64,000 nucleotides of DNA from Fennellomyces sp. T-0311. Lineage: Eukaryota; Mucoromycota; Mucoromycetes; Mucorales; Lichtheimiaceae. The DNA is taken from NCBI GenBank assembly GCA_025266875.1, contig JALLLT010000047.1:124001-188000 (forward strand). The letters run 5' to 3'. Shown here one piece after another: positions 47,013-61,949 of the stretch. Numbering within the stretch: position 1 is the first letter of the stretch; each line of letters opens with the position of its first letter. The notes beneath the pieces are model-generated. The model did no database searches. It saw nothing but the letters and a program-made list of their open reading frames with translations, and was not told the origin of the DNA. A program made the position numbers and the translations under genes.

Positions 47013-48669
47013 AAAATAGGAACTAGATTGTCATCTTGCATACTCGAATCAACACATACGCACATTATAATTAAAAAAGCTGCAATATATGGAAATTGGA
47101 TAGGGGAAAGCGTTTGCTACTTTGCTGTAATACAACATACATACTTTGGAGCGTCTGTGCGATGAAAAAATTTCACAGATAAAGGAGAATATGAAGTGAC
47201 GAAAGGGTTTACGGTTCGCGTGGCCGGTGGGAGACGCCTCGTGGTTCGCACCATGCCACGTTGAAAGGTACCCTTTCTTGTGGTGAGTCCCTTTTTCAGT
47301 CCCCTAAGCTGAAGTTCGCGCGACCCTCAACCCATCCATTTGGGTTGTACTTCGTGCTGTACAGTTCGTATTGCAATTTTTAGTAGCCCTTGTTGACAAA
47401 TGGCTATCGTAACTTGAATTTTATGTTTAACTCTAACCTCTCTTAGCTACCAAAAAGTCGGCTAGTAATAGCAAAATTGCATTACCGTAAACTCAAGCTT
47501 GGCCGACAAGATAATTCGCCAAAACTGGATTGTTCGGATTTGCTTGAATATTGAATATTTTTCTGATCGAGAAGCAAGGCAGTTCCAAAAGTACATATAC
47601 AAAAGATAGTAAGGAAGATAAAGTACTAGTTCGAGAAGTGGTAAAAAAGTATAGAAGTATTTTTGTTTTAGCTGCATGATGGCGATCACTATGTCAATGC
47701 TGTGTCATAAACGCTTGTTTCAGAAGTCTATTGTATTGACAAAACAAGTCGGCTTTGTAATAGCGAATGAAAAGTATAACTAACTGGGGTAAGAAAAGAG
47801 TTGTAATAATAGTACCAAGCCATAGTTATACCCCTAATAAAAGCATGGACCCTTGCTTCCCTGGGCGTTACACGCGCGATTGACTTGCATGCATGTCCAC
47901 GTTGGCTGATGAACCACGTTTCATGTTACAGGGGATAGAAACACATACACCACTATTCCTTTCCAGGTCACTTTTAAAAGACCCTCGCTCGATCGCAAGG
48001 AGATAACATCGATTCAATCCTGGGCCCGTTCGCCTCGACACCTTAGGGCCACTCAAGGATACAAACACGGGTGATTCGAGAAAAACCACTCATGCGCACG
48101 CACACCCATTCATAGGCTGAGAGGAAACAAACTCCTTTCACTCCCTTGATAACTGATCGGAGTATATTCGAATAATAAGCAAAGTATGAACAGACTGGAG
48201 TGTATAAAAAGTTTAAAGTTTTGTGATGACGGTATAGAGGAGAAGGTTCGTCAATGACGCAAAACCGAAAAAAAAGTTATTAGAAAATGACAAGCTAAAA
48301 GTGATCTGATGACGAAATAGTAATAACACTTTTCAGGGGAAAAAACCAAAAGAGGGGTATGTGAGAGAGGGCCATTCGATGCTCAAGGAGTTACTCAATA
48401 TTACTGCTGATGACCTTTTACTATTCCGATCCGATCATTACGCAGTTCTAAAAAACAGATTAAGATGATTGATTCTATATGGTCCCCTCCCTCCCTCCGC
48501 TCCTATACTGTGCCTCTGTTGACATCTTATGCAACGTGGGCAAAGTGCCAAGGAGTGGATGGTGGGGGTTTGAATGAAAACTATATAAAAGGCGACAAGT
48601 TGAGACGCCATAAAATCATTTAACTTGCACAGACTACTTCTCTACTTTACTTAACCTTTTTTTCTAACA
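47013..48669. other. 1.66-kb intergenic region upstream of the Myb gene
   Basis: AT-rich with a CT-rich block at 48483-48502. No gene was recognised. The last 90 bp carry the TATA box listed separately. Confidence 0.5.
48582..48589 (+). promoter_or_regulatory. TATA box of the Myb-like gene
   Basis: TATATAAA lies about 85 bp before the ATG at 48670, in a good position for a core promoter. Confidence 0.6.
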
Positions 48670-49290
48670 ATGGATATCAAAAACTTACTCAACACTCAAC
48701 AACAGCAACATCACTTCTTTGACAGCAATGGCAACAAGGATGAGATCGTCGAATTTCCAAAGTCACCAATGACATGGTCAACTGCTTCGTCATACTCAAC
48801 AGCTGGAAGTCCTGCCTCAAGTTACTCGTCACCCCCATCCCCACCCACTTCACCTACTGCAGTCTTGCCGCCCCTCACGAATGTCCTGCAACTTCAACAG
48901 CGAGATAGCAGACAATCTAATAAGGGAGGATCGACACCACAAACTCGGACACCATGGACACCCGAGGAAGATTACCTTTTGGAGCAGGGATACAGCCAGG
49001 GCCTCTCGTGGGCTATGATCTCCGCTACCTATCTGCCTCATCGTTCGCGAGGTTGCTGCTGGGGTCGTTACAAGACACTTCAAAGCAAAGCCATGGAACA
49101 GCGCGAATGGACCAACGCTGAAGATCGATTACTCATGCTGGCCGTCAAAAAGAACTCTCGACTGTTCAAAAAGGCATGGAAGACCGTTGCTGACGAAATC
49201 GGTTGCCGATCATGGAAAGAGTGCGAACTGCGATCAACCAAGCTTACAGGTGTTATTCGCAAGAAGCAACACCACGCGCCAGCTTTCTAA
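48670..49290 (+). CDS. Small Myb/SANT-domain protein, probable transcription factor
   Basis: A single-exon 206-aa protein. The N-terminal half is Gln-, Ser- and Pro-rich low complexity (SPASSYSSPPSPPTSP). Two SANT/Myb repeats follow. The first is at about 95-140 (TPWTPEEDYLLEQGYSQGL, SWAMISATYLPHRSRGCC, WGRY) and the second at about 143-192 (REWTNAEDRLLMLAVKK, WKTVADEIGCRSWKECELR). The spaced tryptophans and the acidic EED/AED starts are typical. The protein ends soon after with a basic tail. Probable DNA-binding regulator; targets unknown. Its strong TATA box and lack of introns set it apart from its neighbours. Confidence 0.85.
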   Translation: MDIKNLLNTQQQQHHFFDSNGNKDEIVEFPKSPMTWSTASSYSTAGSPASSYSSPPSPPTSPTAVLPPLTNVLQLQQRDSRQSNKGGSTPQTRTPWTPEEDYLLEQGYSQGLSWAMISATYLPHRSRGCCWGRYKTLQSKAMEQREWTNAEDRLLMLAVKKNSRLFKKAWKTVADEIGCRSWKECELRSTKLTGVIRKKQHHAPAF

Positions 49291-49896
49291 ATTAACTCGC
49301 AATGACGGTGAACTGTCGATCAGATCCCGGTTGCTTTTGCTACTTCCTCCTTTCGCCTTCTCCTCTGTAAATTGAATCCGACAAAGCCGATACCAAGTTA
49401 CCATGTCGTGCATTAAGATGATATACGCAGCAAACACAATAACCTCCTACACATACATTGGACAAGAGGCGCATAAGCACGCACGCACATCACACAAACA
49501 CACGCACGCACACACACACACTCTCACACACATGCTCCTTTCCTTATGTTTATGCTTATACGGTTTCATTGTAATTCCTCGTTATGCACATAGTAGTAGT
49601 TATTTTTTTCTACGTCATTAGTTTAATCCATCACCCTTTCAAAAAAATTTGTACAGAGAAACACAGGAGTATAATCATCATTAAAATAATAATAGTAATT
49701 TTTTTTGTAAAAAAAAAAAGCATGAGCTTTTTGAAATATTGAGCAAGAAGAAAAAGTTTATTCATTGGAACAATTTCAGCAATGTAAAACATGCCGATTA
49801 CCCCCGTAATTTCATCCACTTGCATTATGATGCTTTGTTTTTTCACTTAATTTGTTTTTTTCTCAGTCCAAATACCAAAAAAAAAATGCATGAAAA
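49291..49896. other. Intergenic gap with a CA-rich microsatellite
   Basis: Contains a CA/CG-rich run at about 49480-49531 (mixed CACA and CACG units), and AT-rich sequence before the receptor kinase ATG. Confidence 0.6.
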
Positions 49897-52800
49897 ATGC
49901 ATATTTGGATTATCGTCATTGCTATTCTGAACTTTTGCTTAGTGCAAAACGTCACTACAGATGCACCAACGGTACCAAGATGCGGAGAGAACCAAACATG
50001 GACGGTACCGACAACACGACCAAAATTTGTGGTCATATCCCATTACTCGATCCTTCAAACGTTTTTCAACAATCCCGAAGCTGCCGCACGGGAGGCAGCT
50101 GCGTTATTAGACATCGAGATCGAATGGGATCGCCATGTTGTGAGCAGCGCGGAAAAAATGAAGAATGACATATTGTCTGCAATCGAACGCGTAAGATCGA
50201 TGTGAAAGTGAAAGGGAATTGTCCTAATTTGGAATTGACAGGGCGTGGATGGCTTGATCGTAACAATACCCAACGATCTGGTATTCGAAGCAGTAAAGGA
50301 GGCTGTAAATCAGAAAATGCCCGTGATCGTATTCAATACTGGACTGGAATATGCCCGACAACTCGGTTTAACTCGTGTTTTGCAATCTGACAAAAAGTCT
50401 TCGGAGATGCTGGCCCAAGAGTTGAAGAGGCGCAATTATTCAAGACCCCTTGCGGTTCAGATCACAAGTTCGAGTTCCCCTCTCGATGACAGGACGTTTA
50501 ATGCACGAGCGAATGGATTGAGCACGTTTCTAAACCATACAATCGACGTCATGTCCGTGGAAGAAATGGATAATTCGAGCAAAGTGGTTAGCAATGCACT
50601 TTTGGAAGGACCTTATGATTCTGTCATTTCTTTAGGAGGTTTGGTAAGTCGATCAATAGTTACAGGGATCGAGATAGACAAAGTTCAGGTGCTAAGGAGT
50701 GAAAAAAAAAAACTTGGCATAGGCGGGTGTTGAACTTATTAGCGCTGCTGCAACACAAGCCCTGAAAGTCGAACCAGATCGACGATTGGCAGTCTGTTAT
50801 TACGATGTTGGTAGCAAGAACAACATGTCAGAAATCTTCGATCGTTTCAATGATACGTTTGGTATTAGCCAGATGCCATATTACCAAGCTGCACTACCTG
50901 TATTTCTTATGTACGCTTGGGTAAGTTGAAAAAAACGATCCCTGATATCGCGATTTGCATGGTAACAAAATTCATGATATCATTATACTTTTTACAGCAT
51001 ATTTCAGGATACCAACCCATAATCAACAAGACTGTCAGCACGGGGCCAAATCTTGTCACAAATGAGACATATTCTTCGCTTATACATGGCGACGGGCACT
51101 CAATCATACCTGGTCAAGATATCCATTCCACCATTGGCACGGTTATTCCAAACATTGATGGCGATACCTATCAGGCTGGTATTATGTCCGGTGTTTATGA
51201 TTTAGCGGGGAAGTTAAACTGGTCAATCTCTTCGACCGAAGAGGTAAAGATTATATCTGTGCAAAAAAAGTACGAGTCGATTAAAAGAAAACTCTACGTG
51301 ATATAGGATGGATTGATTGGTAATCAATCGACGCTGAAGAGCCACCTCAAAGCACATGCCGATGCAGGAGTCCGGGGATTAGTACTGCAATCCAGTGATC
51401 CATCTGTAGTCCAGTATGCAGTGGAACTGAGCGACGAGCGCAAGATCCCGTTATCTGTTTTGGGAACCTTTTTTGAAAACGTGGGAATCAACAACTATAC
51501 CAATACTACACCGTGAGTTTTATTTTGTGATAAAGAGAAACTAGCTATATTAAACTGATTGTTTAGACCCATAGCTACAAACATCATTACAGATCTCAAT
51601 GAGCTTGCTGAATCGATCGCAAGTCAGTTGATCACTGACAATGCCAGCAGACCTGTTTGTTTCGGATCGCATACACCTTGGAGAGCAAGTCATCTTTGCG
51701 AGAAAGTGTATTTTCAATGGCGACACCTACAAGGGAACACAACCGGCGTGCTGTTATCAGACTTTAGTCATTCAATCAATCTGTCTACGATCAGCAGTAT
51801 GGAGATTGATCTTCAAGCAATCGTTGAAAATTTAAGGAAGCGCGGATATCAACCCGATGTGTATATTACACTATCAGAGCATGTCTTTAGCGCCCTCAAT
51901 TACGTAAGAATCCGCATATCTTACCAAGAAGCTAGAACTGATGATGTAAATTTGTGGATAGCGAATGTTACGAGGTCTGTTGGACAACGGTACAACGGTC
52001 TATACAGCAATAAGTCAGTTTGATCAAATTCAAGCGTATCTAGAGGGTCGAGTGGATAGAGTATGGTAAGTTTTCGGATTAGATGAATAGCTATGGGTCA
52101 ATGAGAATAGTAGTAACGTATAATCTTAGGCATTATAACACGTATTCGAATGGCTTTTTTGCCTTGTTGGATATTTTGTTGGCCAAGACCTCGTCGCATC
52201 GCCCGTGGACTGGAACTCTTCTGACGGTCCCTCGAATATATGAAATATGTAATCCTGGTCAATACTATGTCGAATTATCCGACTCGCCATACTGTGTAGC
52301 AAAAGAATCTGGAATCACTAGTCCATCTATACGTTGCGCTCCATGTCCCATGGATACCTTCAGTTCTGATCCGAATCAACACGAATGTACACCTTGCCCC
52401 TACGGTGAATATTCAGAAGAAGGATCTGCATCGTGTGTACACTGCAATGATGGGCACGAAGATAGTACACACGCTCATACCCAGTGCATCATTTACGCTC
52501 AAGATCAAGCTCAAAAGCGACGACGGATTTTTATCGGGATATTCGTGCCTGTTGGTGTCATAGTACTGGGTGCTCTTCTTGGCTTCTGCTTTTGGCGGTT
52601 CCGAAAGTATCGAAAGATCAGACTACTCGAATCCCCGTCTCAAACTGCTTGGTTACTATCTTATGACGAATTGATGCGACCATCGATGCAACACATGTCA
52701 TCCTTGCCATCGCCAAACTCTATGACGAGCGTTACAAAGGAGAACAACGAAGCGCTGTCTCCTTCGGTTTTGCCTTTACTGGGAGCCGAAGATAATAGTA

Positions 52801-55800
52801 GCTCTACACCCACATCACCTCATATACTCGATAAATCTCGAACGCCGGAACTTGTTGCTAGTGGAGCAGCAGCTCTGGCAGCGCCTTTGGCACCAAAGAC
52901 ACAACGATCAATGTCGGAGGGGAATGAAGATGAGGGTGAACATCAGCATGGGAATGCTACTGAACCAGGGACACGAGATTATTTTACCTTGGCAACGGTA
53001 CATGAGGCACCCACGTAAGACCTGATCAAATACGTTGCATAAACGATCCGTATTAATATTGTTGAATATATTAGTCTGCTGTATTATCCAGATCGGCATA
53101 CGAAGCGACTAATTCGTGCCATCGGTTTCCAGTAAGTGCTACGACTATAAAGTCATACCTCTATTAATATTCGCGTCTTCACTTTAGTCGGAACTTGCCT
53201 GTATTCGTTAAGCAAATTGGATTTCGGCGTGTACACCTTAATCAAACAGCTTATCACGAGATTGCATTAATGAAAATGGCTCGCCACTCGAAGCTGGTTG
53301 AGTTCATTGGATTATGTATCGAGCCTCAGGGCACATTTCTTGTCGAAGGTCAGTGACATGGATACAAGGAAAAAAGCATCGTAACTAATGCAATATATAT
53401 GTAGAATACTGTAGTAAAGGAACACTGTACGATGTATTGAAAAATCCTGACCTAGACCTTACTTGGATCTTTCGATTTTCGTTGATCAACGATTTAATTG
53501 AAGGGCTCGAATTCTTACATCGTTCCAAGTTTTTGTTCCATGGTTGTCTTACTTCACAAGCCTGTGTCGTGACTGGTCGATGGGAGCTCAAGATAACCGA
53601 TTTTGGTCTGTACAAGGTTCGAGAATCTCAATACGACCCTGTCACCATCGCGTCACTTTCCAAGCGTTATCCCAAAGAAACGTGCCACGATTCTAGCGTG
53701 TCTGGGCCGAGGAGCCTGAGTCCTACACATAACCATGGATACTATGATTCGCCAATGCATGTTGTACCACATACCGAGAATTTGCTATGGCTGGCTCCGG
53801 AATCAGTAGTGGATACCAACTTGGACATTTGGATTACATATCCTAGCAAGAAGGCTGATATATACAGGTATATTCTGCTCGGCGATATGGTTTTTTTTGA
53901 ATTGCTGATACAAAAAGTGGCAGTCTCGGTATGATTCTGAACGAGATTGTTACGAGGGCCAAGCCGTATCAGAAAGAACTTATTGAATTCGAGGAGAACT
54001 ATGAGGCTGTGTTTGATCGTATCAAGCACCATGATCTACTCCCTGCCATGTTGACTCCAGACCAAGACGTGTATGTAGGACAGGTGAACGAGATTATCAT
54101 ATCTTGTTTAAGGCGTGAAGTGATGTCTCGACCATCGATTGGTCATGTCAAGAGCCGAATCAAAATTATCGATCCACATATCACGGGATCAGATAATGTG
54201 GTGGATAACTTGGCATTGCTAGTAAGCTATCTTTATATATATATATCTTTAGCTGGCAATTGACATTTGGATTCATTTTAGCTGGAAAAATATGCAAACA
54301 ATATGGAAAATCTGGTTCGCAAGCGCACAGCCAATTTACAGCAAAGAACAATCGAACTTGAGGAAGAACGTGCACGTACCCAGAATTTACTCAAAGACCT
54401 CAAAGCTGCCAAAGAGGTGGCGGAAGCAGCAGCCGCATCAAAGCAAAACTTCTTGGCAAACATGTCACATGGTAAGACAAAAGGATAATAAATGGCGTTG
54501 TGCATTATTGACATTATTTTACAGAGATCCGCACGCCGATGAATGCTGTTATTGGGATGTCTCGCATCTTGATGGAGAGCAACCTGCCAGCAGAACTACA
54601 TGATTGTGCCGAGACCATTGAGTCATCTGGTAACCATTTGATGGCTATTATCGACGATATCCTCGACTATTCCAAGATTGACTCTGGAAAGCTTGGATTG
54701 GAGCATCGACGAATGGATCTGGTGGGCTTTATGCAACATCATACCCAATAGCTTACTAATAATCTAAGATAATTAGATTTTTGTGTTTGAGAGTGCACTA
54801 AAACTAGTGGCACCCAATTACATGGACAAAGGTATTATCCTGTGGTATATTATCGATGCGGACGTGTCTACTGGTGTCTACGGAGACGTTGTGAGACTGA
54901 GACAAATATTGCTCAACTTGTAAGTAAAAACCGCTCTTGTCATGTAGCAATTGAATTAACAATGCAACAAGACTCTCGAATGCTCTCAAGTTCACCAGTG
55001 AAGGTTATGTCTCGGTTCATGTTTCACGTCAAGGTTCATCACCGAGCACACCAACGTCTCTTGAGCCAGACGATAGCGACGAAAATAGCGGCTTACTATC
55101 AGAGTCGCGACTTGCTCAAGGTCCGAGAACCGAGTCATTACTGGTTTCCATTCGTGATACCGGTATTGGTATTCGTAAAGACAAAGCCGATAAACTGTTC
55201 CAAACGTTCTCGCAAGTGGATGCTTCAACAACGCGAAATTTTGGTGGAACAGGACTTGGATTGGCAATCAGTCGAAGGCTCACCAGAATGATGGGAGGTG
55301 ACATGGTGAGTTGATCCGTATTGAATTGAACCGATATGCTGATGCCTGAATTGTCGTTTAGTGGTTTGATTCTGAAAGCGGCCAAGGATCCACGTTTTAC
55401 TTTACTGTCAAGCTGCAGAAACAAGCTGATAGTCCAACCTATGCTTCCTTCAATTGTTTCAGCGAACTAACGAGACTTTGTCATAGCGTAATTATTGTTG
55501 CTGACAATCATTACGGAAGGAAAGCTTGGAACCAATTGTTTGGGTCGATACCAATGCCACAAGCCAAAGTGATGTGTTTCAATGACGCCGAAAAGGAGCT
55601 CAAACAAAAAACGAAAGAGAAACTATCGCTGCTGGTGATTGACGAGGAATTTGAAGTGATCAAAACGTTTGGACCGACACCAACAACGAGCCAAACTGTA
55701 TTAACTAGCCTGCAAGAATGTATGCCGTTTCTTCGCTCTATACCCACGATATGTATCAAAGATATGCGAAATCAACGCCGTGAGCGTATTTCCGATGCCT

Positions 55801-56732
55801 CCGATCAATTGACATTACCGCAGATGGCCAAACAAATTCCCTTGGAACAAGATTCGCCTACACCTGGCGAAGAACGTCGCAATCCGTTCGACTCTCTCGA
55901 TGATGGACGCACGTTATATCTAGTCAAACCATTGAAGAATTCCAAATTGTTGGCAGCATTTCTCAAGCTATTGAGGCCGCCGAATGACGATTCGAAGCAA
56001 ACGAAATCCAATGCCGCTTCTCCTACCGCATCCCCTGCAGCCTCTCTTGACCGATCCACGAGTATTCGATATAAACGTCGGGAACGATCAAACACTATAG
56101 GAAGTTCGTTATCGAGTACTTCGACGACGTCGTCTGGACGACCATTGAATGAAATCGCAGGTAGCGTGCGATCACTTTTGGTGGATGATAATCCAGTCAA
56201 TCAGAAAGTGGTCATGCGTATGCTTTCTCGCCTTGGTGTTCGCCCAGAAGTCGCTCAAAATGGAAAGGAGGCCTGCGACGCTGTGCGCAAATCCCAAAAG
56301 ACGGATGATCCAATCGATCTCGTGTTTATGGACATTTGGATGCCTGAAATGAACGGGTTTGAAGCATCCGAGTATATTCGTTCCAATTTGTCGGAATCAT
56401 CCGTGCATCCATATATTATTGCCATGACAGCTTGTGTCATGCCTGGTGATCGAGAAAAATGTCTCGCATCAGGTAAACTATTCCCTCCTGTATTTTTTTA
56501 TTGTAATACCGGATCTAACAAAAGAATCCTCCTAGGTATGAATGGATATGTTAGTAAGCCTGTGCGCAAGGATGAGCTGGAGGCTTCACTTCACACCTAT
56601 ACCCAAGTCATTGTGAGTGGAGTGTCTGACGAGTCGCAATCCGAGAGATCTGCAACAGAATCTGCACCCCCAGAAGCCGAAAGTGAATTGCCATCAGTCA
56701 AGGTTACATCCAATGATAACAGTAGTCAATAG
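49897..56732 (+). CDS. Receptor hybrid histidine kinase with guanylyl-cyclase-like kinase homology domain
   Basis: Eighteen exons join in frame to 1940 aa: 49897-50190, 50242-50643, 50723-50920, 50998-51243, 51307-51512, 51567-51903, 51962-52065, 52130-53014, 53075-53131, 53188-53348, 53405-53867, 53924-54221, 54282-54471, 54525-54721, 54777-54919, 54972-55305, 55362-56472, 56536-56732. In order: signal peptide; an ectodomain like a periplasmic sugar-binding protein ([21 protein letters not shown], with two lobes, about 30-640); Cys-rich repeats ([28 protein letters not shown]); TM (about 728-750); a kinase homology domain (about 900-1195) with VFVKQ Lys and ITDFG but HGCL in place of HRD, so probably not a kinase; a coiled coil starting [12 protein letters not shown]; HisKA with [13 protein letters not shown]; HATPase with SNALKFT, DTGIGI and [10 protein letters not shown]; a degenerate receiver; and a full receiver ([26 protein letters not shown]). 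It should signal from the cell surface by His-Asp phosphorelay. The ligand is unknown. Confidence 0.88.
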
Positions 56733-56904
56733 AGTTTCAAAATTCTGTACATTTATAATAATAAACCGTATATACTCTACATCCTATCCTTCGACTCTAC
56801 CAACCAATCTGGAGCAAAAGCCATTACGTGTCGAACGTCGCACATACGTAGATATAGAAAATAAGGGGTAAAAGTTCTATATTTCATGAGAGCACGAGAC
56901 GCAG

Positions 56905-57814
56905 CTACGCAGTCTTGAGCCTGCCACCATGTAATTTGGAATGTACAAATGCGCCTGCACGGAGATTGGGTTAGCCTCTTCCCCCTAATCCGATTTCCTA
57001 ATATGAAAGGACTTACCGATTTCGTAAATGAACCAGCAAAGTGTAACAGATAGCACGTAAAACAAAGCTCGAGGCCCGTCTGCCAACTCATCCAGAAAAG
57101 GGTATGGCCAATGGCCATTCCGAGACTGACAGGCCCATGACCAGGCAAAATAAAACGCACCAAATGCGTAGATAATGGCAATATGGCGCGGGGAGCGTTT
57201 GAATTCAAAGTTGAAAATAAGGAAATCACACCACAGGAACATGGCCGGATATAGATGCAATGCACAGTCAACGATAGGCGGAATCGGTGGCATATCTTTG
57301 GGAGTGACCAATGTGGGATCAATTACTGCCATCCCCCAATACATGCAGCTGACAAGACCCTCCAGCTATTTTTTTTTTGCTTGTGAGTACTTTGCAGTTA
57401 GTTATTCCTCGAGCAGGACTTACAGGGGTTGCAATATTTGATACAATTTCATACGCAACTGAAAGGCAGAATGAGCTGCGCTGTACAAAATAATGAAATG
57501 CTTAAGGGGTTCCTTTTTACCTTCAAAGGTTCCTGGGATCATGTGCCTTAGGAGTTTGAGCGAGAAAGCAATCGTTGCCGTGGTTAAGCCAAGAATTGTA
57601 AGATACTGGATCCAAGCAAGTCAGCGTGTTGCATGGCTGCATTTGCGAATTCGTATGATAAAGAGACGGAACATACTTGAAAGTGACCACCGAAGCCAAC
57701 TGCGTACGGGTTTTCGTACACCCAATGCACACAGTACAATGCTATGAGGTTGGATACCAGTCCGGTGGTATTTAGGATGATGCTTGTGCGCTGACTACTT
57801 TTGGTTGCAGGCAT
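56905..57814 (-). CDS. FAR-17a/AIG1-like integral membrane protein
   Basis: Exons on the minus strand 57677-57814, 57521-57605, 57424-57458, 57017-57365 and 56905-56954 join in frame to 218 aa with about six hydrophobic helices. The family signature is the stretch CALHLYPAMFLWCDFLIF followed by FYFAWS and RNGHWPYPFLDEL. Animal members (AIG1, ADTRP) are membrane threonine hydrolases of fatty acid esters of hydroxy fatty acids, using a Thr-His pair; the His in LHLYP fits the catalytic His. The fungal substrate is not known. The ATG at 57814 is the first in frame. It converges with the histidine kinase gene, with about 170 bp between stops. One exon is only 35 nt. Confidence 0.85.
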
Positions 57815-58755
57815 GGGTAAATGGAAGTGGAAAAGAAGCAAAAAGAAGACGGGCTAATCGCTGTAAATGCATTATGCCAACCGCTATGGTAGTCACACCG
57901 GTCAAAGTTGTTCCGTACCAATGAAAATGCCACCGTGCATCATACTGACGATAGATTTCGGCTTAACTTTTTCATTAGTTCAGTCGGCACGTTCCGGATT
58001 CCGCGCTATAAGCCCAACATTCGTCATCACTATGGGGCATTTGCCTCGTTCATCCTTCAGCTACATTGGACAATGGCAACATTCTTGCCCTGCTGTTTTT
58101 TCCGGCTCTTTCACTAATATTTTTTCCACGCTTTATCTATTAACAATTAGATGCTGTTACCAAAGTGGGGTATTCCCGGTGCTTGTCATTAATTATGCCT
58201 GTAATAACGCCACGAGTTTCCAGTGATATTATACTTATCGCATTCTTGCATACAGCTTTTGGAAGTTTGATCCGTGACTCCCTCTCTCTCTCTCTCTCTC
58301 GCTCCGCACACCGGAACAGTTTAGTTTGCGCATTGACAATAACCGGAGGAATACACAGACGTTTCGCTTCTGCTCCCCGGATACAAAAAGTATCGCCACG
58401 TTCAATTGTCAGGTGCACTAAGGGGTAGAAAAGATGCTGATGATCATGTTACTAATGTCACTGTTGTCATATCAACAAATAACGATGAATTACAACTTAT
58501 GTAATACGCCCACACACATCAGACGGTGCAAAAAGGAACAGCAGATTTTAGTCTGTATGGAAAAAACTCGTGTTGGCCAGCTGGTGCTTACTGACAGGGC
58601 GCCGTGCGTTGTCATTGTTTCATAGCAATAAGATGCACAGGAAACCAAACTCGTGTTCAAGCTCAGAAATATGCGAGCAAAAAAAAAAACAAAGGAGACG
58701 AATTTGCGTTAAGCCCTTTTTCTTACTCAAACCGCAACCCATTCGCATAATCCCC
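57815..58755. other. Intergenic gap with a CT microsatellite
   Basis: Holds a CT run at about 58279-58303. Otherwise no recognised feature. It should carry the promoters of both flanking genes. Confidence 0.55.
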
Positions 58756-58929
58756 ATGGCGTTACCTAATTTATGGAAAATCTACTCGTCTTTTCGAACA
58801 CCAGAAGAGGAACGGCAATTCTCTCGGAACGCCTTTTTTAAGTTTAGTGGCTACATTTTATCGTGCATTGTCATGACGGTGCTAGCATCGCGGTATACGA
58901 ATGGAAAGCCGAAGTTGGTGACGGCCTAG
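58756..58929 (+). CDS. Small single-pass membrane protein, unidentified
   Basis: A 57-aa frame from the ATG at 58756 to TAG at 58927. It reads like a real small protein: MALPNLWKIYSSFRTPEEE, a basic/aromatic stretch SRNAFFKF, one hydrophobic helix (SGYILSCIVMTVLAS) and a short basic tail. Size and layout recall small mitochondrial-membrane subunits, but I cannot place the family. It stands alone between two introned genes, and a partner exon was not found. Confidence 0.55.
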   Translation: MALPNLWKIYSSFRTPEEERQFSRNAFFKFSGYILSCIVMTVLASRYTNGKPKLVTA

Positions 58930-59799
58930 TCCATATAACAACTCGTGAAATTCCCACTTAAAGGATACAATGCATGGCTTAGCGGTCCTTGCCACAAAGA
59001 GTATACCACCACAACCAGAAGTTTGTTTATTTTGTTGCACGATAGTGCTCAACGCGTGTAACAATAAAATATATTACACTTAACCACACTGGCAAATAAA
59101 AAAAAGATATGTTTTTAGTTTCACACCAGATGCGATCTCGGTTATACCTGGCTACGAGCGCCCTTTACCTGATCAGGCATCAGCGCTATATGTTATCGAG
59201 ATCCCGTTTCTATTTTACAATGTCGCAAAAAAAAAGTATGGCGGGGTTCTAGATTGGTTGCGCGAATCGTTGCAGCGTACGCTTATTGCAAAATATATCA
59301 TGTCGCGACCCGTGCTATATTTAGGGCGATAAAAAACCTACTAAATGACAAACGGTTGAAGGGAAATGACAAAGTGAAATAAGAGATTGAAGAGGATCGA
59401 GTCTCGAAGAGGGCTGGGCTTGCATGAAGTCCACTGCTGCATTGTCGATCACTTTTTTGTAGAAGCATAATCGTTGGATAGTAAGATTAAGAGCGGAAAT
59501 TCGGAGCGGTGTTTGTTCGCTATACTCCCTATACAACACATTTTGGTACAGAATGGATTGTGTCGCCAAAAGAAATAAAGAATTGAGAGTGATACAAATC
59601 CAACCTGGTGTTCATTCCCAGCTTTAATATTTCGGTCCCTTGGTTACGCACTGCGGGGTTATAACCAGTGAGTATAAAACCGAAAACTCAACCTTGATAA
59701 TCAGGTTGCACTATAAGTCCCATTTCCCTTCCTTTTCCTTCGCTTCTTGAATCTCTCCCTCCCCTTTTTACTTTACAACCTTCGCGCGTACCAAACACC
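58930..59799. other. Intergenic gap with the promoter of the aldehyde dehydrogenase gene
   Basis: No gene seen. TATAAAA at 59674-59680 lies about 125 bp before the ATG, followed by a CT-rich leader (about 59725-59770), a common fungal promoter layout. Confidence 0.6.
59674..59680 (+). promoter_or_regulatory. TATA box of the aldehyde dehydrogenase gene
   Basis: TATAAAA about 125 bp upstream of the ATG at 59800, followed by a pyrimidine-rich tract that often marks the transcription start in fungi. Confidence 0.55.

Positions 59800-61949
<2,150 letters not shown>

Noticed and set aside
47990..48030. GATTCAATCC stretch resembling a tRNA T-loop
   Set aside because: No pairing T-stem, D-arm or acceptor stem could be built around it.
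49480..49531. CA-rich run as a possible CRISPR-like or structured array
   Set aside because: It is a simple mixed CA/CG microsatellite in a eukaryotic intergenic region, without spacer-repeat structure.
57867..58226. Plus-strand frame of 119 codons upstream of the AIG1-like gene
   Set aside because: Lies in the probable promoter, with no protein-like pattern.
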